Positions 24,290-35,424 of a DNA stretch of 64,000 nt are shown here, piece after piece; the stretch's first letter is position 1; every line of letters begins with the position of its first letter. Source of the DNA: Sweltsa coloradensis (lineage: Eukaryota > Arthropoda > Insecta > Plecoptera > Chloroperlidae); NCBI GenBank assembly GCA_024449915.1, contig JAMZAV010001045.1, forward strand, positions 186,001 to 250,000, given 5' to 3'. The notes under the pieces are model-generated. The model ran no database searches. It saw only the letters and a program-made list of their open reading frames with translations, and had not been told where the DNA came from. Position numbers and translations under genes: made by a program.

Positions 24290-27200
24290 TATCAACACCT
24301 TTTTTTTTTACAGAGTATAATAATTGTGAGTTTTTAAAAAGTGTAAAATTTTTTTTTCAACATTTTTTTTTTTTTACAGTTATAATAAATTAAGAGGTTT
24401 TTTTAAGTATGTGTTGTTGTTGTTTGTACCTTTTAACCTTTTTTAAACCCAAATATAAAACTTTTTAAGTTTTTTAAAATTACTTTCATTCAATTTTTTT
24501 ACGATAAAAAAACTTGTATTTTTTTTTGAGAAAAAGGGAAAAAATTTGTACAGTTTAAAATCTTTACAGAGTATATAAACTTTAAGTTTGTAAATTCGTT
24601 AACTTTTTTTATAACGCATTTTTATTTGGGAGGGTTTTAAGGAAAACTTAGCTTAAATTGCATACTTTTTTTTTACCGATTATAAGGACTTGTAATTTTT
24701 TGTACTTTTTTTTACGCATTTTTTTCACAGAGTAAAAAAATGGAAATTTCCAAAAAGGGAAAAATAAAATTACTTGCACACATTTTTTTTTACAGAGTTT
24801 AAGAAAATTGTAGGTTTGCTAAGGGAAAAAATAAAATTTTTTGTACACGCAATTTCTTTACAGGGTATATGGGAAATTGTAAGTTTTAAAGAAAAGTAAA
24901 AGTAAAAAAATTTTTTTTTTATAGTTAGTAAAGTTAAAATTTTGGGGCACGCAAAAATCTTTAACAAAAATTTTATGAACTTGTAAGTTTGCTGAATAAA
25001 AGTCCCAAACATGTACACAAAATATCTTTTTGGGGCTTTAAAGAACTAGTTCCCTTTTTTAGTTTTTTTAAACTTATTTTCTAAATTTCTTTTTCATAGT
25101 AAAAAACTTGTAGGTTTTTTTAATAAAAATTTATCTTCTTGACACATTTTCTTGGGCATACATTTTTGGAAATTTTAAGTTTTTTAAACTTATTTTTAGC
25201 ACCGGGTTTTATTACAGAGTATAAAAACCTTTTGAATTTGTTAGTTCCCTAAAATTTTTTAAGGGGGCAAATTTTTCTTTCAAAGTATCCCTAAAATTGG
25301 TTTGTTTGTTATTTTTAAAAGTTTAAATTGCCTGCCGTTTTTTTTCTTACATAGTAAATTTGAACTATCAGTGTGTTAAATTTTTTTCCCTGAGTTTTTT
25401 TTACAGGAAATTTTAAAAACTTTTAGGGTTTTTTAAAAAAAAAATTTTTTTTGGGTTTCCCAAATTTTAAGTGAAAATTTTAATTTTATACAAAAGCAAT
25501 AACTTTTTCAATGTATTTAAAACAAATATTTTTTTTTAAAAATAAAAAATTGGGTTTTTTGTGGATGCCCATTTTAACAAAGTATAATTTTTTGTAGGGT
25601 TAAAAAAAAGTTTTTCTTGTGTGCACCCCAATTTTTTTTAGAGAGGGTTTAAAAATTTTAAATTGTTAGTTTGTCAACATTTTTTTCGCTATTTTCTTAA
25701 AAAAGGGTTTTACGAACTTGTAAAAATTTTTAAAAAATTTTACTTTTTTGCCCTAAAGGAAAAATGATCACCAAAAGGGGGGGGAAAAAACACTTTAAAG
25801 TTATTTTACACATGAAATTTTTTCACGCAATTTCTTCCAGAGGGGCAAAAACTGTAAAAAATTTTTTAACAAAAACTTCCTTTTACCTGGGGAAAAAGGG
25901 GGACGAAGGGGAAAAAACAAAAAATTTTTTCCAATCATTTTTGTCACAGAGTATAATAACTTTATAGGGTTTTTTAAAATTTTTTTCACGCCTTTAAATT
26001 TATAGAGTATAAGAATTGAAAGGTTTTTAAAGGAAAAAAATTTAAATTATATGCAAACCAAAACTTCTTACAGAGCGTAAAAATTGAAAATATGTAAATG
26101 TAACTTTGGGAAACTTTATTCCCAATGGCCCTTTTTTTAAAGGGGTTTTTAAAGTTTTATTATATTAAAGAAAAATTTTTTTCCAAAATTTAAAAAAACT
26201 TGTAAATTTTTTTTAAAAAGTAAAAATTTTTTTGAAAGAAAGTACAAAACTATACGCAGAAAAAGGGGTGGTAGTTTTTCCCAAAATTTAATTTTTTTAT
26301 TTTTTTACACGCAACTCTTTTCAAAGCCTAAAAACTTTTTAGTTTTTAAATTTGAAACTAATTTTCATACAAATTTTTTTACAAATTATTTTAAAAACCT
26401 GTAGGTTTGGTTTAAAAAAAAGTTGTATTTGTACACGCAATTTTTTTTCCAGACTATCTGAACTTTTTTAAGTTTTTTTAAAAAAGAATGGTTAGTTTTA
26501 AAAAAAACTTAACTTTTTTTGCACGAATTTTTTTACTGAATAGTGAAAAACTAGTAAACTAAAAGTTTTTTAAGTTTCTTTTTTTTATTTGCACACATTT
26601 TCTTTTCCCAAAGGGGTAAGAACTTTGAAAAATTTGCAAGTAAAAGGGTATTATTTTCATCATTTTCTCAATGAGTGTGTAAAACTTTTAACCTTTAATT
26701 TATTGCAACCAAAAAAAAATATTATACATGTAAAAAAACAAAATTATTTTTCCCCTCATTTTAAATTTAAAAGAGTAGTAAAAATTTTTTTCTTTGCATG
26801 GAAAGGTTTTGTGTGTAGTGTTGTTACGTTGTACTTTTTATGGTGTAGTGTGAGGAAAGTATAGTGTAAGTATGTATATTTTGGGAATTTTGAGGAGAAA
26901 TAGTGTAGTTTCTACTTTTTGGGGAGTGTGGGGAATTTTTTACAGTGTGTACTTGGGTGATGTGGTGAATTGTTGTGTAAAAAGCTTTTTTGTGTATGTA
27001 TGTATAGTGCTGGTTTTCAGTTTTTTTTACATTTTCCTTTTCAGAGTATAAGAAAATTTGTAAAAAACTTTAACATTTTCCTTAATTGGGCAAAAAATTT
27101 AAAATATGAAATACGTCCAAAGAATAAGAACTTTGAAAATTTTTCCCAATAAAAAATATTTTTTCCCTGATTTTTTTTAATGAGGGGGGTAAAAATTTTA

Positions 27201-28500
27201 AAACTTTTCTTTTTTTTGCAACGAAGAAATATGTATACATGGGAAAAACACAAGTTATTTGCAATCGTTTTATTTACAAAGTAGTAAGAATTTTTACTTT
27301 TCATGGGAAAAGGGTTTTGTGTGTTTGTGTTGTGTACGTGTGTACTTTGTATGTTGTATGTGAGGAGAATTTTAGTTTTAAAGGGATGTATAGTGCTTTT
27401 GTAGTGTGAGGAGAAGTTTGTGTACGTTTGCGTACTTTTTTGGTGTAAAAAGTGGGAAAAGTTACCCGTGGTGAACTATGTGTGATTTTGGTGAATTGTT
27501 TTTGTGAGAAGCTTTTGTTTTTGTATGTAGTATAGTGATGTGTCAGTTTTTTTACATTTTTTTTACAGGTATAAGGGAAAAATTTTTAAAAACTTTTTTT
27601 CAATTTTTTCCCAATTTACAACAATAAAATAATTAAAAAAAGTCCAAAGAAGTAAAACTTTTAAAAAAATTTTTCAAGTAAAAGATATTTTTTTCATGGG
27701 ATTTTCCCTTTAAAGAGTGTGTAAAAATTTTTTAAAACTTTACTTTTTTTGGGGAGCAAAGAAAAATGTGTACATGGGAAAACACAAGTTAAATTTCCAA
27801 ATCGTTTTATTTACAAAGTAGTAAGAAATTTTTAAATTTGCATGGGGAAAGGGTTTTGTGTTTTAAATGTTGTGTCCCGTGTGTACTTTTTTTAAAGGTG
27901 TATTTTGTGAGAAATATAAAAATTTTTTGGGGGGGAAGTATGTAAAAGTGCAGTGAAGTGTGAGGAAAAGTAGTGTACGTTTTCGTACTTTTTGGTGTAA
28001 AAGGGGAAGAAGTTTTTAGTGTGTACAGTGTGATGTGGTTTAAATTTTTTGTGTGGAAAACTGTGTTGTGTATTGGGATGTATGTGCTTTGGGGGTTTTA
28101 AAATTTTTTTTACAGAATTTTAAAAACTTTGTAAAATACTTTAACATTTTTTCTGGAAAATTTCCAACCCCCTAAAATAATGGGAAAAGCCTTTCACATG
28201 CCGAAAAACTATCTTTTTTTTCACACATTTTTTTTACATGGTATTATAAAAAACTTTAAAAATTTGTAATGTGAAAAACCCTTTTTTTCACAATTTTTTA
28301 CTACAGCATAGTAAAAAACTTTTAAACTTTTCAAGGAAAAGTTCAAACCTTTTTTTTTCATAGGATAATAAAATTGATAAAACTTTTTTGGGTTTTTGGG
28401 TTCCCTATTTTTAATGTGAAAAATTTTTTTCAACCCATTTTTAGAAAAAACTAGAAAACTTGAAACTTTTCAAGAAAAGTTTACACCTTTTCTTTAAGAG
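24290..28500 (-). repeat. Right inner tandem array
   Basis: The same units as the left array in reverse orientation (ACAGAGTATAAGAACTTGTA), for example at 24,728, 24,791 and 24,862 and at 25,944, 26,005 and 26,071, about 60-70 bp apart. GTGT-rich blocks at about 26.81, 27.32 and 27.86 kb repeat the higher-order unit of about 500-540 bp. Confidence 0.7.
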
Positions 28501-28529
28501 TTTTAAAAACTTTATAAAAAATTTTTACT

Positions 28530-30970
28530 TTTTTGGGTCCCCAATGCCCTCCCCCTTTCCCCTGAGATTTGTCCTTTTAGGGCATCAACCGCCAAACTAT
28601 TTGAAATATGATGCTTGCCTGGGGGCGGGAAAAAGCCCAAAATTTTTTGAACAAAGGCTTTACTTTTTCCCAAAGGGGACTTTCCGACAAACCAACAGGT
28701 TTTGGGCGAAACTCGGGTCAGGGTCATGTGAAAAAAAGTTTTTATACAATTTCTTTTTACTGTACCAACATTTAATGAAAGGCGCTCCATTTTTTTTTAA
28801 AACTAAAAGTTTTAAATAAAAGCTGCAAGTCTAACAACAAATCTAAACATGAAAATTGTTGTAAGCCCTTTGTTTTTAACATAAAAAGCACTCCTTGTGA
28901 ATAGGCTTTTTAATTTCCCATAATTTGGGTGTCATTACGCTTTTTATGAATAGACTATTCAAAATTTAAAAAAAAAATTGGGATGTCTAGACGTCCCGTC
29001 CCGCAGTGGAAATAAAGGACGGAAAAAGTTTAAATTTTTAAAAAAATAAAATTTAAATCATGGAAATTTTTGATTGCAAATCCAGACAGTTTCAAAAAAG
29101 TTGGTGATGGGAAGATAAAGGGGGGAGCTTCACGAAAATTTTCCCAAGATTCCCGAAGATACCAAAACGCCAAAAAAATTTAAACCCCTGCGCAGTAACT
29201 TTTGGGAAAAATTAAAAAAAAAAAATTAAAAAAAAATGCGCATCTATCTTGCGCACCGACAACGTCATGGTGGGGGTAGGTCTTAGACAAGACGAGCTCA
29301 AAATCTTTTAGTCTCCCTCCTGTCCCTTTGTCGAGGAAGGAAAGTGGGATTTTAAAAAAATCTGATTTTTTTTTTTATTTATTTTTTTTTTTTATATTGA
29401 AAATTATTAATATCCTTCATTATATTTTTAAAGGGATTTATGTTTTGGGCAGGGCCCGTATGTGTGCAAGTCTGGAAAATGTCTGTAGAAAGTCGAAATT
29501 GCAAGTTTTTAACCCAAAGGAAGAGAAAGGGGCGGAGATTAAAGAAGCTGCCGCTTTGGGGGTCCTTCAAGGGGGCGAGGAGTTTTAGAGCTTTAGTCCG
29601 GGCAGCGTCTGGATTTTTCGAGGACAGTCGCCCTACTGGGCCCCTGCTTCAATGCATCCCCATTAAAATTTTTAAGCAGACTTCACTCCCCCTGTTTGCT
29701 TTAGCCTACCCTGCTTATTGGACCATCTCAAAAAAATACGAACTTGTTCTTTGAAAAGTGTTTTCCCTTTTTTTTTGGAAATCGTACGAAAATGCGGTGG
29801 TCGGGGGTCATATGAAGACTGCTTTTAAAACCCTAGTACAAATCCTGTGCAAAAGGAAGAGGACTCAGGCTCAATCTTCACGAATGGGTCAAAAATTGTT
29901 CGTGAAATGGAATACTCCCAAAGATTAAAGGGCTTCAAAAATGGGTGAAATTCAGCCAGTTTACCCGAAACGGGGTTGGTTTTTTTTACCTTGTTTGTGA
30001 TAATCTCAAAAGGTATAATTGGGGTTGGGGGCTTAAATCCACAATGGTCGTGATACCTTGGCGGGAAATGTCCCCTGCCGTAATCTAGTAAATATTTCCC
30101 AAAATGTTTCGAAAATGTTAAGTGATCTTGAACTGAGGCTATCGCGTATAAAAAAAGGGGGTCCTTTAATTTTTTTTTTATGAGGAAAAAAAAACAAATT
30201 TTAGAACCCTCATTATTTGCAAAAATGCAGGGTTTTACGTGTGTTAGCCTACATGACTTTGTGAAGACCTATACTGAAAGGTAAATTTTGAGGAAAGTTT
30301 CATTATGTTAATATGGAAAAATTGTGTATGAAATTGGTAGTGAAATTTTCTACAGTGAAATGGAGCCCAGAAAGCGACTGCTTTTATATGTACTGGGAAA
30401 AAGTGGGTTTTCAGGAAATTATGGATTTATTTAAAAAATAAGATTTTTTATACACATGAATAAGTCTTCTTTTTTTAAATTTTTTTTACCCCAGTTTTAC
30501 CATGATTCCCAGTCCTTCATCATCTTACACACTCTATGCATGTCCTGACAAGTCTGTGTATGGTGACGTCACTTAATGCCTGTCTTGACAAGTCTTGTCA
30601 TGTTAGCAACCAAACTTGACAAGTCTTGACAGGTTTGCATGACGTCATCATGTTAGGTTAAGTTAGGTTAAAATGGTCACACTCTTGTGTAGTGTCCGCC
30701 ATCTTGAATCCATAAAAAAGCTAGGTTAAAGCAGTCACACTCTAGTGTAGCATCCGCCATCTTGAAAAAAACTTTTTTTTTGCATAATTATAATTTGCAT
30801 AATTAAATTTTGCATAATTAATTGGATAATTAAAAATTTGCATAATTAAAATTTGCATAATTAAAATTTGTGTGATTAATTAATTAGGGGTAATTAAAAA
30901 TTTGCATAATTAATTAGGCGGCATCCCTTTGACTCCCCAGTGCCTCACACTCTACTAATATATAATAAGG
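28530..30970 (-). repeat. Right outer arm of the giant inverted repeat
   Basis: Pairs with the left arm. The distal part (30.5-30.97 kb) is clean. It shows tandem-like GTCTTGACAAGTCTTG, GGTTAAGTTAGGTTAA, two copies of a CACTCT.GTGTAG..TCCGCCATCTTGAA block, and several GCATAATTAAAATTT units. These subterminal repeats fit a foldback-type element. Confidence 0.8.
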
Positions 30971-31000
30971 GAAGGGGCCAGATCGTCAAAGAAGAATACA

Positions 31001-31257
31001 AAATATAAAATATACTGTAATACGTTTGTTTGTTGGTGGTGGATGTGGTACTGCCGAACATACATAATAGTTCTTTACTTGATCTATCTATTAATTAATT
31101 TAATGTATTTTACCTGCCTATAGGGCAGGAAGGCTAATGCAGGGCACGTGTGGCTCTCTGTAGCCTGACACAGGGTCGCAGAGTTACAGATTCAGTTACA
31201 TATCGTAAACATATACATAACCACACCAAGAGAGCATACATTTTAAAATTATTCGAC
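31001..31257. other. Unannotated stretch beside the giant inverted repeat
   Basis: Normal-looking sequence with TTAATTAATT. No gene is seen. Confidence 0.4.
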
Positions 31258-31440
31258 CTGAAGGACTAGATTCTGATGCAGATGCCGGGTACGGATATTT
31301 GAAAACTTTCTGGGCGTCTGGCTAAAACCATCAGCACATTCTGTATCTTGCTTTTTGGAGGATCATGACAACAAAACATCGCATGTATTAAGTATTGTTC
31401 GGTTTTTATCGTGAGACGTAACACATTTGCTCATATTTTT
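31258..31440 (+). mobile_element. MITE family E, decayed copy
   Basis: Shares GATGCCGGGTA, ACTTTCTGGG, ACATTCTGTATC and GGTTTTTATCGTGAGACGTAAC with family E, in order. Both termini are lost. Confidence 0.6.
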
Positions 31441-32182
31441 ACTTTTGTTTACTTTTGCTAAAATAGTATCACACAGACGTACGGACTGAATTTAAGAATC
31501 AATTTTCAAATGTGTAGATTTGTTCTTATTTTCTTAATCAGTTACTTACCGGTAAAAAAAAAAAAATAGGATAAGATAGATAGAAATTGAAAAATAACAA
31601 TAACAATAAACGTACAATCAAAAACGATGACAACAGAAAATTTGGAGATTAACTACTAGAAATTGACAATGGATTTAAAAAATACAAATTCCCGTCGGTT
31701 CACGTTGTCATGTTGTCGATGACCCAACATGGGCATGTACGTGAGTTCGATATCTCTTGCCGACAGAAAGAAGTCAATTGCGATTCACTAATGGGAACAA
31801 AAAACCGTCTAAAATCTTAAGCCGCGCGGTATTGAACCTTTGATCACAAGTAAAAAAAATTACTAGAAGTATTTCTAATGTTCAATTTTGGCGCATTCCA
31901 TTGATACAGGTCATGTTGTGATTACCGCAGCAAAAAGGGTTAATCGTTTCGATCGTTTGTAAATATTCGCTTTCTTTATAGACTTCCGTAATTGCTATTT
32001 GCTACACCGTACACAAAATATGAACACAAAACAAACAGGAGAAGCGATTAGTGGATATAAGAAGATGCGCGATTCCAAATAAAAATACTCTCTTAGATTG
32101 TGGACAAATGGGAGATTGGTTTCTGAGAAGAGAAACCGTTTAGTCGGTTCATGTGCTCTGAATTAGTTTTCTTTTTCTTTCA
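31441..32182. other. Unannotated AT-rich stretch
   Basis: Contains an A-run near 31,553-31,565. No gene or repeat is recognised. Confidence 0.4.
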
Positions 32183-32262
32183 GGCTGCAGTGCAGGATTG
32201 TCGGTGAAGGGATTCGAACCTCGGACCTTCTAAATCAAGAGTCTCACGAGATATGTTTGAGC
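32183..32262 (-). mobile_element. tRNA-like SINE fragment
   Basis: The minus strand carries a B-box (AGGTTCGAATCCC) followed by CCGACAATCCTGCAC, resembling the head-body junction of family A. No full fold and no tail. Confidence 0.5.
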
Positions 32263-32819
32263 TGCATCTTCTCTGAGATATCAATGAAATTGAAAATAGT
32301 AAATATAATAAAACATAGAGAAACCCGTGAATCTGAGCTCAATGTTTATTTACAAATGTTTAATACCACTCGACAGTTTCGCACGAAACTCAAGTATCAA
32401 AACACATTAGGTTTCTACCTCAATAGTGAGTTTGTTATTGGGCAACACGTGTGGTTTCGAAACAACATTTCAACTTTTCACCAAAGATATTTAGCTCTTA
32501 GCTCTTGAGCGGCACAACATGTGATTTCAACTATTATGACGAAAGCCAAGACGTAACTAAATCTATCGTAACTAACAGTTACTATATATTTATATATATT
32601 ATAGTAATGCTCTATTATTGACAGTTGAGAGAGAAATGTCTGTGCAGGATTAGTCGTAACGGTATTGTCAGTGCTGATGCCTAATATTTCGTCATAATTT
32701 TTTTTTAAAATGGAACTCATGAGTGTTATGATTGATGTTCTGCTTGATTATCGATGTGTCACCTAAATTTTATGTTTGTATAACATGATTTACATCTATT
32801 GATTCATATCAGTTGTAAG

Positions 32820-32892
32820 AGTTTGCCCCGACTGAGGTTCGAACCGAGAACCTCCGGCTTAACGTGCCATAGCTATACCAATTACGACAACT
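32820..32892 (-). mobile_element. tRNA-like SINE head or tRNA pseudogene
   Basis: The minus strand reads AATTGGTATAGCTATGGCA (A-box-like) and CGGTTCGAACCTCAG (B-box) about 30 nt apart, correct spacing for a Pol III type 2 promoter. Stems are weak and no T-run follows, so I do not call a tRNA gene. Confidence 0.5.
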
Positions 32893-32944
32893 GCTATGAA
32901 TCAATAACTATGTCCTTAAAGCGGGCTTATGCTTAAAAACCTTA

Positions 32945-33025
32945 TATTCATCATTTATATCAGTAATTTTATGTATCATTGCCTATATATGTTACCATGT
33001 ATGAATCTACAGGTGTATTAAATAT
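32945..33025 (+). pseudogene. Fragment of the acidic-tail coding family, third copy
   Basis: CATCATTTATATCAGTAATTTTATGTATCATTGCC matches the segment at 55,770-55,805 that encodes a short hydrophobic stretch. Only that segment is shared, and a stop follows soon after. Confidence 0.35.
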
Positions 33026-33062
33026 TTAAAATGCCCATCTGTCTTCTGTGGTTGTCTTTCAG

Positions 33063-33233
33063 TGGGTACTTGGTTTCGCCACTGGATCATCAATCACACC
33101 CATCACCACCTCTGAATGGACGGACACCCCACAGCTAACACGGCGCTCTCAATACCAGGGATTAATTGCCGAGGAGCAGGACTCAAAACAAGGCATTCAG
33201 TGCTTGTGTCTCGGAGCGATGTTGTCGGTCCTT
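33063..33233 (+). CDS. Possible internal exon, unknown protein
   Basis: A good acceptor (TGTGGTTGTCTTTCAG) precedes a GC-richer open frame of about 57 codons beginning WVLGFATGSS. A GTAGGG donor could end it at 33,233. Against it: all three frames are open here, and the following sequence is part of a direct repeat that flanks the GAA array. I recognise no domain. It may be repeat sequence. Confidence 0.22.
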
Positions 33234-33242
33234 GTAGGGGGG

Positions 33243-33334
33243 ACAAAGACGAGGTCGCGGTGTCTTGTGTGAGGAGGACTGCGAGACACGTGGTGGGTAC
33301 CTTGGCAGGGAGACGCATGGAGAGGATTGTACAG
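33243..33334 (+). repeat. Direct repeat left of the GAA array
   Basis: Shares GAGGTCGCGGTGTCTTGTGT, GACTGCGAGACACGTGG and AGACGCATGGAGAGGATTGTA with 33,580-33,661. The two copies bracket the GAA run, so the run grew inside or between two tandem copies of an older unit. Confidence 0.85.
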
Positions 33335-33345
33335 TAGGCCTACAC

Positions 33346-33578
33346 AAGAAGAAGAAGAAGAAGAAGAAGAAGAAGAAGAAGAAGAAGAAGAAGAAGAAGA
33401 AGAAGAAGAAAGAAGAAAGAAGAAGAAGAAGAAGAAGAAGAAGAAGAAGAAGAAGAAGAAGAAGAAGAAAGAAGAAGAGAAGAAGAAGAGAGAAGAAGAA
33501 GAAGAAGAAGAAGAAGAAGAAAGAAGAAGAAGAAGGAAGAAGAAGAAGAAGAAGAAGAAGAAGAAGAAGAAGAAGAAG
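33346..33578 (+). repeat. (GAA)n homopurine array, 233 bp
   Basis: Nearly pure GAA/AAG with a few single-base interruptions. Homopurine-homopyrimidine GAA tracts of this length can form triplex and sticky DNA, as known from the frataxin intron. Reading frames across it encode only Lys/Glu/Arg or Leu/Ser/Phe runs and are not genes. Confidence 0.98.
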
Positions 33579-33579
33579 G

Positions 33580-33661
33580 CAAAGCCGAGGTCGCGGTGTC
33601 TTGTGTGAGGAGACTGCGAGACACGTGGAGGAGGCAGAGAGACGCATGGAGAGGATTGTAT
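33580..33661 (+). repeat. Direct repeat right of the GAA array
   Basis: Second copy of the unit at 33,243-33,334, in the same orientation. Confidence 0.85.
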
Positions 33662-33675
33662 GGAGAGAACATTGA

Positions 33676-34007
33676 GGAAACAAAAAGAACAAGAACAAGA
33701 AGAAGGTACGAGGCGAGGACGAAGATGAACTTACAAAGTGAAGACGAAGACGCTAGGACGAAGACGATGACAAAAGTGGAGAAGATGACGAAGACGATGT
33801 TGACGAAGGTGAAGAGGAAAATGAAGACAAAGACGCAGCGAAGACGAACGTGAAGAAGAAGGAAGAGGATGAATTTGACGACGAAGACGATGACAACAGT
33901 GGAGAAGATGACGAAGACGAAGTTGACGAAGACGAAATGGAGTCGAAGATGAAGGTGAAGAGGAAAATGAAGACGAAGACGACGACGTTTGTACATCCAA
34001 AACGTTA
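33676..34007 (+). repeat. GA-rich minisatellite with an acidic open frame
   Basis: Imperfect GAAGACGA-type repeats with one larger duplication: a block starting GACGAAGACGATGACAA occurs near 33,757 and 33,878. From about 33,757 to the stop at 34,007 one frame stays open and would encode an Asp/Glu-rich peptide ending with a basic tail (KVKRKMKTKT). A stop lies just upstream and there is no start or splice evidence. It is best read as a simple repeat, though acidic tails of nuclear proteins look similar. Confidence 0.75.
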
Positions 34008-34019
34008 ACTTTATCACCG

Positions 34020-34460
34020 CGTACAATGTAACCTGTCCTCGTTCAACATATTCACGGCGTGTCTACGTCTGACCCCTGACCTCAGCCGCAGAACCTCTCG
34101 GTAAAGTTGAAACTCGGATAAACTTCCGGGTGAAGAAGATACAACTCCTTACGAAACCTCGGAGATTCAACCATCTTATCCCAGAAACAACATAATTGAT
34201 TCTTCGTCCAATAGATTACGTGCGGGGCTACTGTGAGGCACGTAGCCGGCTCCCGAGGAGCTAGCCTAGAGGTCAATCACCGAGATGAGGAGAGAACGCG
34301 GGTGCGACAAGTTTTTATGTCACCTTCGAAGAAAGGTTGACAAAGAAGAAGCTTCAAGTTTAAGAAATGCCGCGCGATCAAGTGGAATTATCATTAAACG
34401 GTGAGGTTGCACGGAGGTGATTTGCGATTTACATCAAATCGTCGGCATCGTTAGTTCTTT
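34020..34460. other. Unannotated stretch
   Basis: Moderate GC. No exon is recognised. Confidence 0.4.
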
Positions 34461-34527
34461 CCACTGCCTCCTAGATGGTACTAGTGTCTTCTCGCTGGAG
34501 CCACGAGTAGCATCTAGGAGGCAGTGG
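34461..34527. other. Perfect 17-bp inverted repeat, 33-nt loop
   Basis: CCACTGCCTCCTAGATG (34,461-34,477) and its exact complement (34,511-34,527). It adjoins the MITE fragment that follows and may be the terminus of an element. A similar ACTGCCTTCTAGAT lies near 42,418. Confidence 0.75.
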
Positions 34528-34539
34528 TTGACACTAGAT

Positions 34540-34745
34540 CAGCAGTCATTGGTCCACTTCCGTGACAATTTGAAGCCATTTTGAAAATCATGGGAGCGAT
34601 TTGTACCCCAAATATTTTTAAAATAGCCGTCAGTTTGACAGGTGAGCATTCTAGCCATTAACATAAAATGATTACTAAATTCCCTTATGCAATAACTTCT
34701 TATTGTTTCTGTTTGAACATTCCCATGCTGCACAAGCTCAAGATG
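34540..34745 (-). mobile_element. Inverted relative of the 5,066-5,478 MITE
   Basis: Internal sequence matches that MITE in reverse: CATTGGTCCACTTCC, GGGAGCGATTTGTA, CCGTCAGTTTGACAG, CTTATGCAATAAC and CCATGCTGCACAAGCT. The CCTATAGTAGGCTAG terminus is not present, replaced by the hairpin at 34,461-34,527. Confidence 0.75.
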
Positions 34746-34824
34746 TTACTCATTGAACAACTATTACTATTGGTACTATACTTGCTAATTCGTCAGTATT
34801 AACTGGACATCAATTCTGACTCTA

Positions 34825-35000
34825 TACCTCTAAACCAAACGGGTGGCGCTACAACGTTCATATTATACATGGACATAATATATGACACTAGGGAATACCG
34901 CGGGTAATAGTGATGTATGTATGTATGTATGTGCACTTTGTAAGAAAAATTTGAAAAGATTAGCAGGAAGGCATCGAAATAAAGGTGTTTATATTAGCCT
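34825..35000 (+). repeat. Satellite-like repeat H, divergent copy
   Basis: Shares ACCAAACGGGTGG, ACGTTCATATTATACATGGA, AAGAAAAATTTGAAAAG.TTAGC and ATAGAAATAAAG-type blocks with the pair at 35,425-35,790. A small (GTAT)n run interrupts it. Confidence 0.75.
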
Positions 35001-35159
35001 TTTACCGGTATATAATAAACAAGTAACTATACTTGACAATACCACCTACAATGCATACAGGCAATTCTTTGGGCCAAGAGGTATTTTACATTCTATTGTT
35101 ACTTGGTAATAGCATGTCAATTAATACTACTTTATTAAAATTATTGATATTTTTAACAT

Positions 35160-35400
35160 ACTATAATTGGATGAGCGAAGCGAAGACTTCAATTTCACCG
35201 ACCCCCCAAAAAATTTAGCTCGGGTGTTTTTTTGTTTTTTTTTGTTTTTTTGTTTTTTTGTTTGTTTTTCTGTCTGTTTGTTCGCTCTCTACCGGGCAAA
35301 CGGCATATGCGATCTGGATGAAAATTTGACAGGACCTTCGAAATCTCTGAACTTAGACTTGCCACGTTTTTGGGTACAATCGAAGAAATATTTCTCATGA
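35160..35400 (+). repeat. T-rich insert between repeat H copies
   Basis: Contains a TTTTTTTG run (35,225-35,270) and ATGCGATCTGGATGAAAATTTGACAGGACC. It separates the first repeat H copy from the tandem pair. Origin unknown. Confidence 0.5.
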
Positions 35401-35424
35401 ATATCGTACTTTTACGATTTTTTT

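Larger units (their letters stand above)
17400..31000. repeat. Giant inverted repeat (about 13.3 kb), partly poor-quality consensus
   Basis: The left half is the reverse complement of the right half, centred near 24.3 kb. Anchor pairs include: GGGGAGTCAAAGG (17,690) with CCTTTGACTCCCC (30,920); TTTGGTTGCAAAAAAGG with AGCAACCAAACTTGAC; GTAGTGTCCGCC (right) with GGCGGACACTAC (left); the AAACCTTTTGGGTTTG block (19,980) with CCAACAGGTTTTGGG (28,695). From about 17.4 to 30.2 kb the text is smeared into A, T, G and C runs, as in an uncorrected long-read consensus. The outermost right end reads normally. It could be a foldback-type transposon or a fold-back assembly artefact. Confidence 0.85.

Noticed and set aside
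18787..29754. Many open frames of 60-119 residues in the 17.4-30 kb block
   Set aside because: They are Phe/Lys-rich products of A and T runs and are not conserved between the mirror arms.
33183..34026. Long open frames of 136, 171 and 228 residues across the GAA array
   Set aside because: They encode only Lys/Glu/Arg or Leu/Ser/Phe runs produced by the microsatellite on both strands.
34511..34527. CTCF site
   Set aside because: Only a partial match to the core, and better explained as one arm of a perfect inverted repeat.
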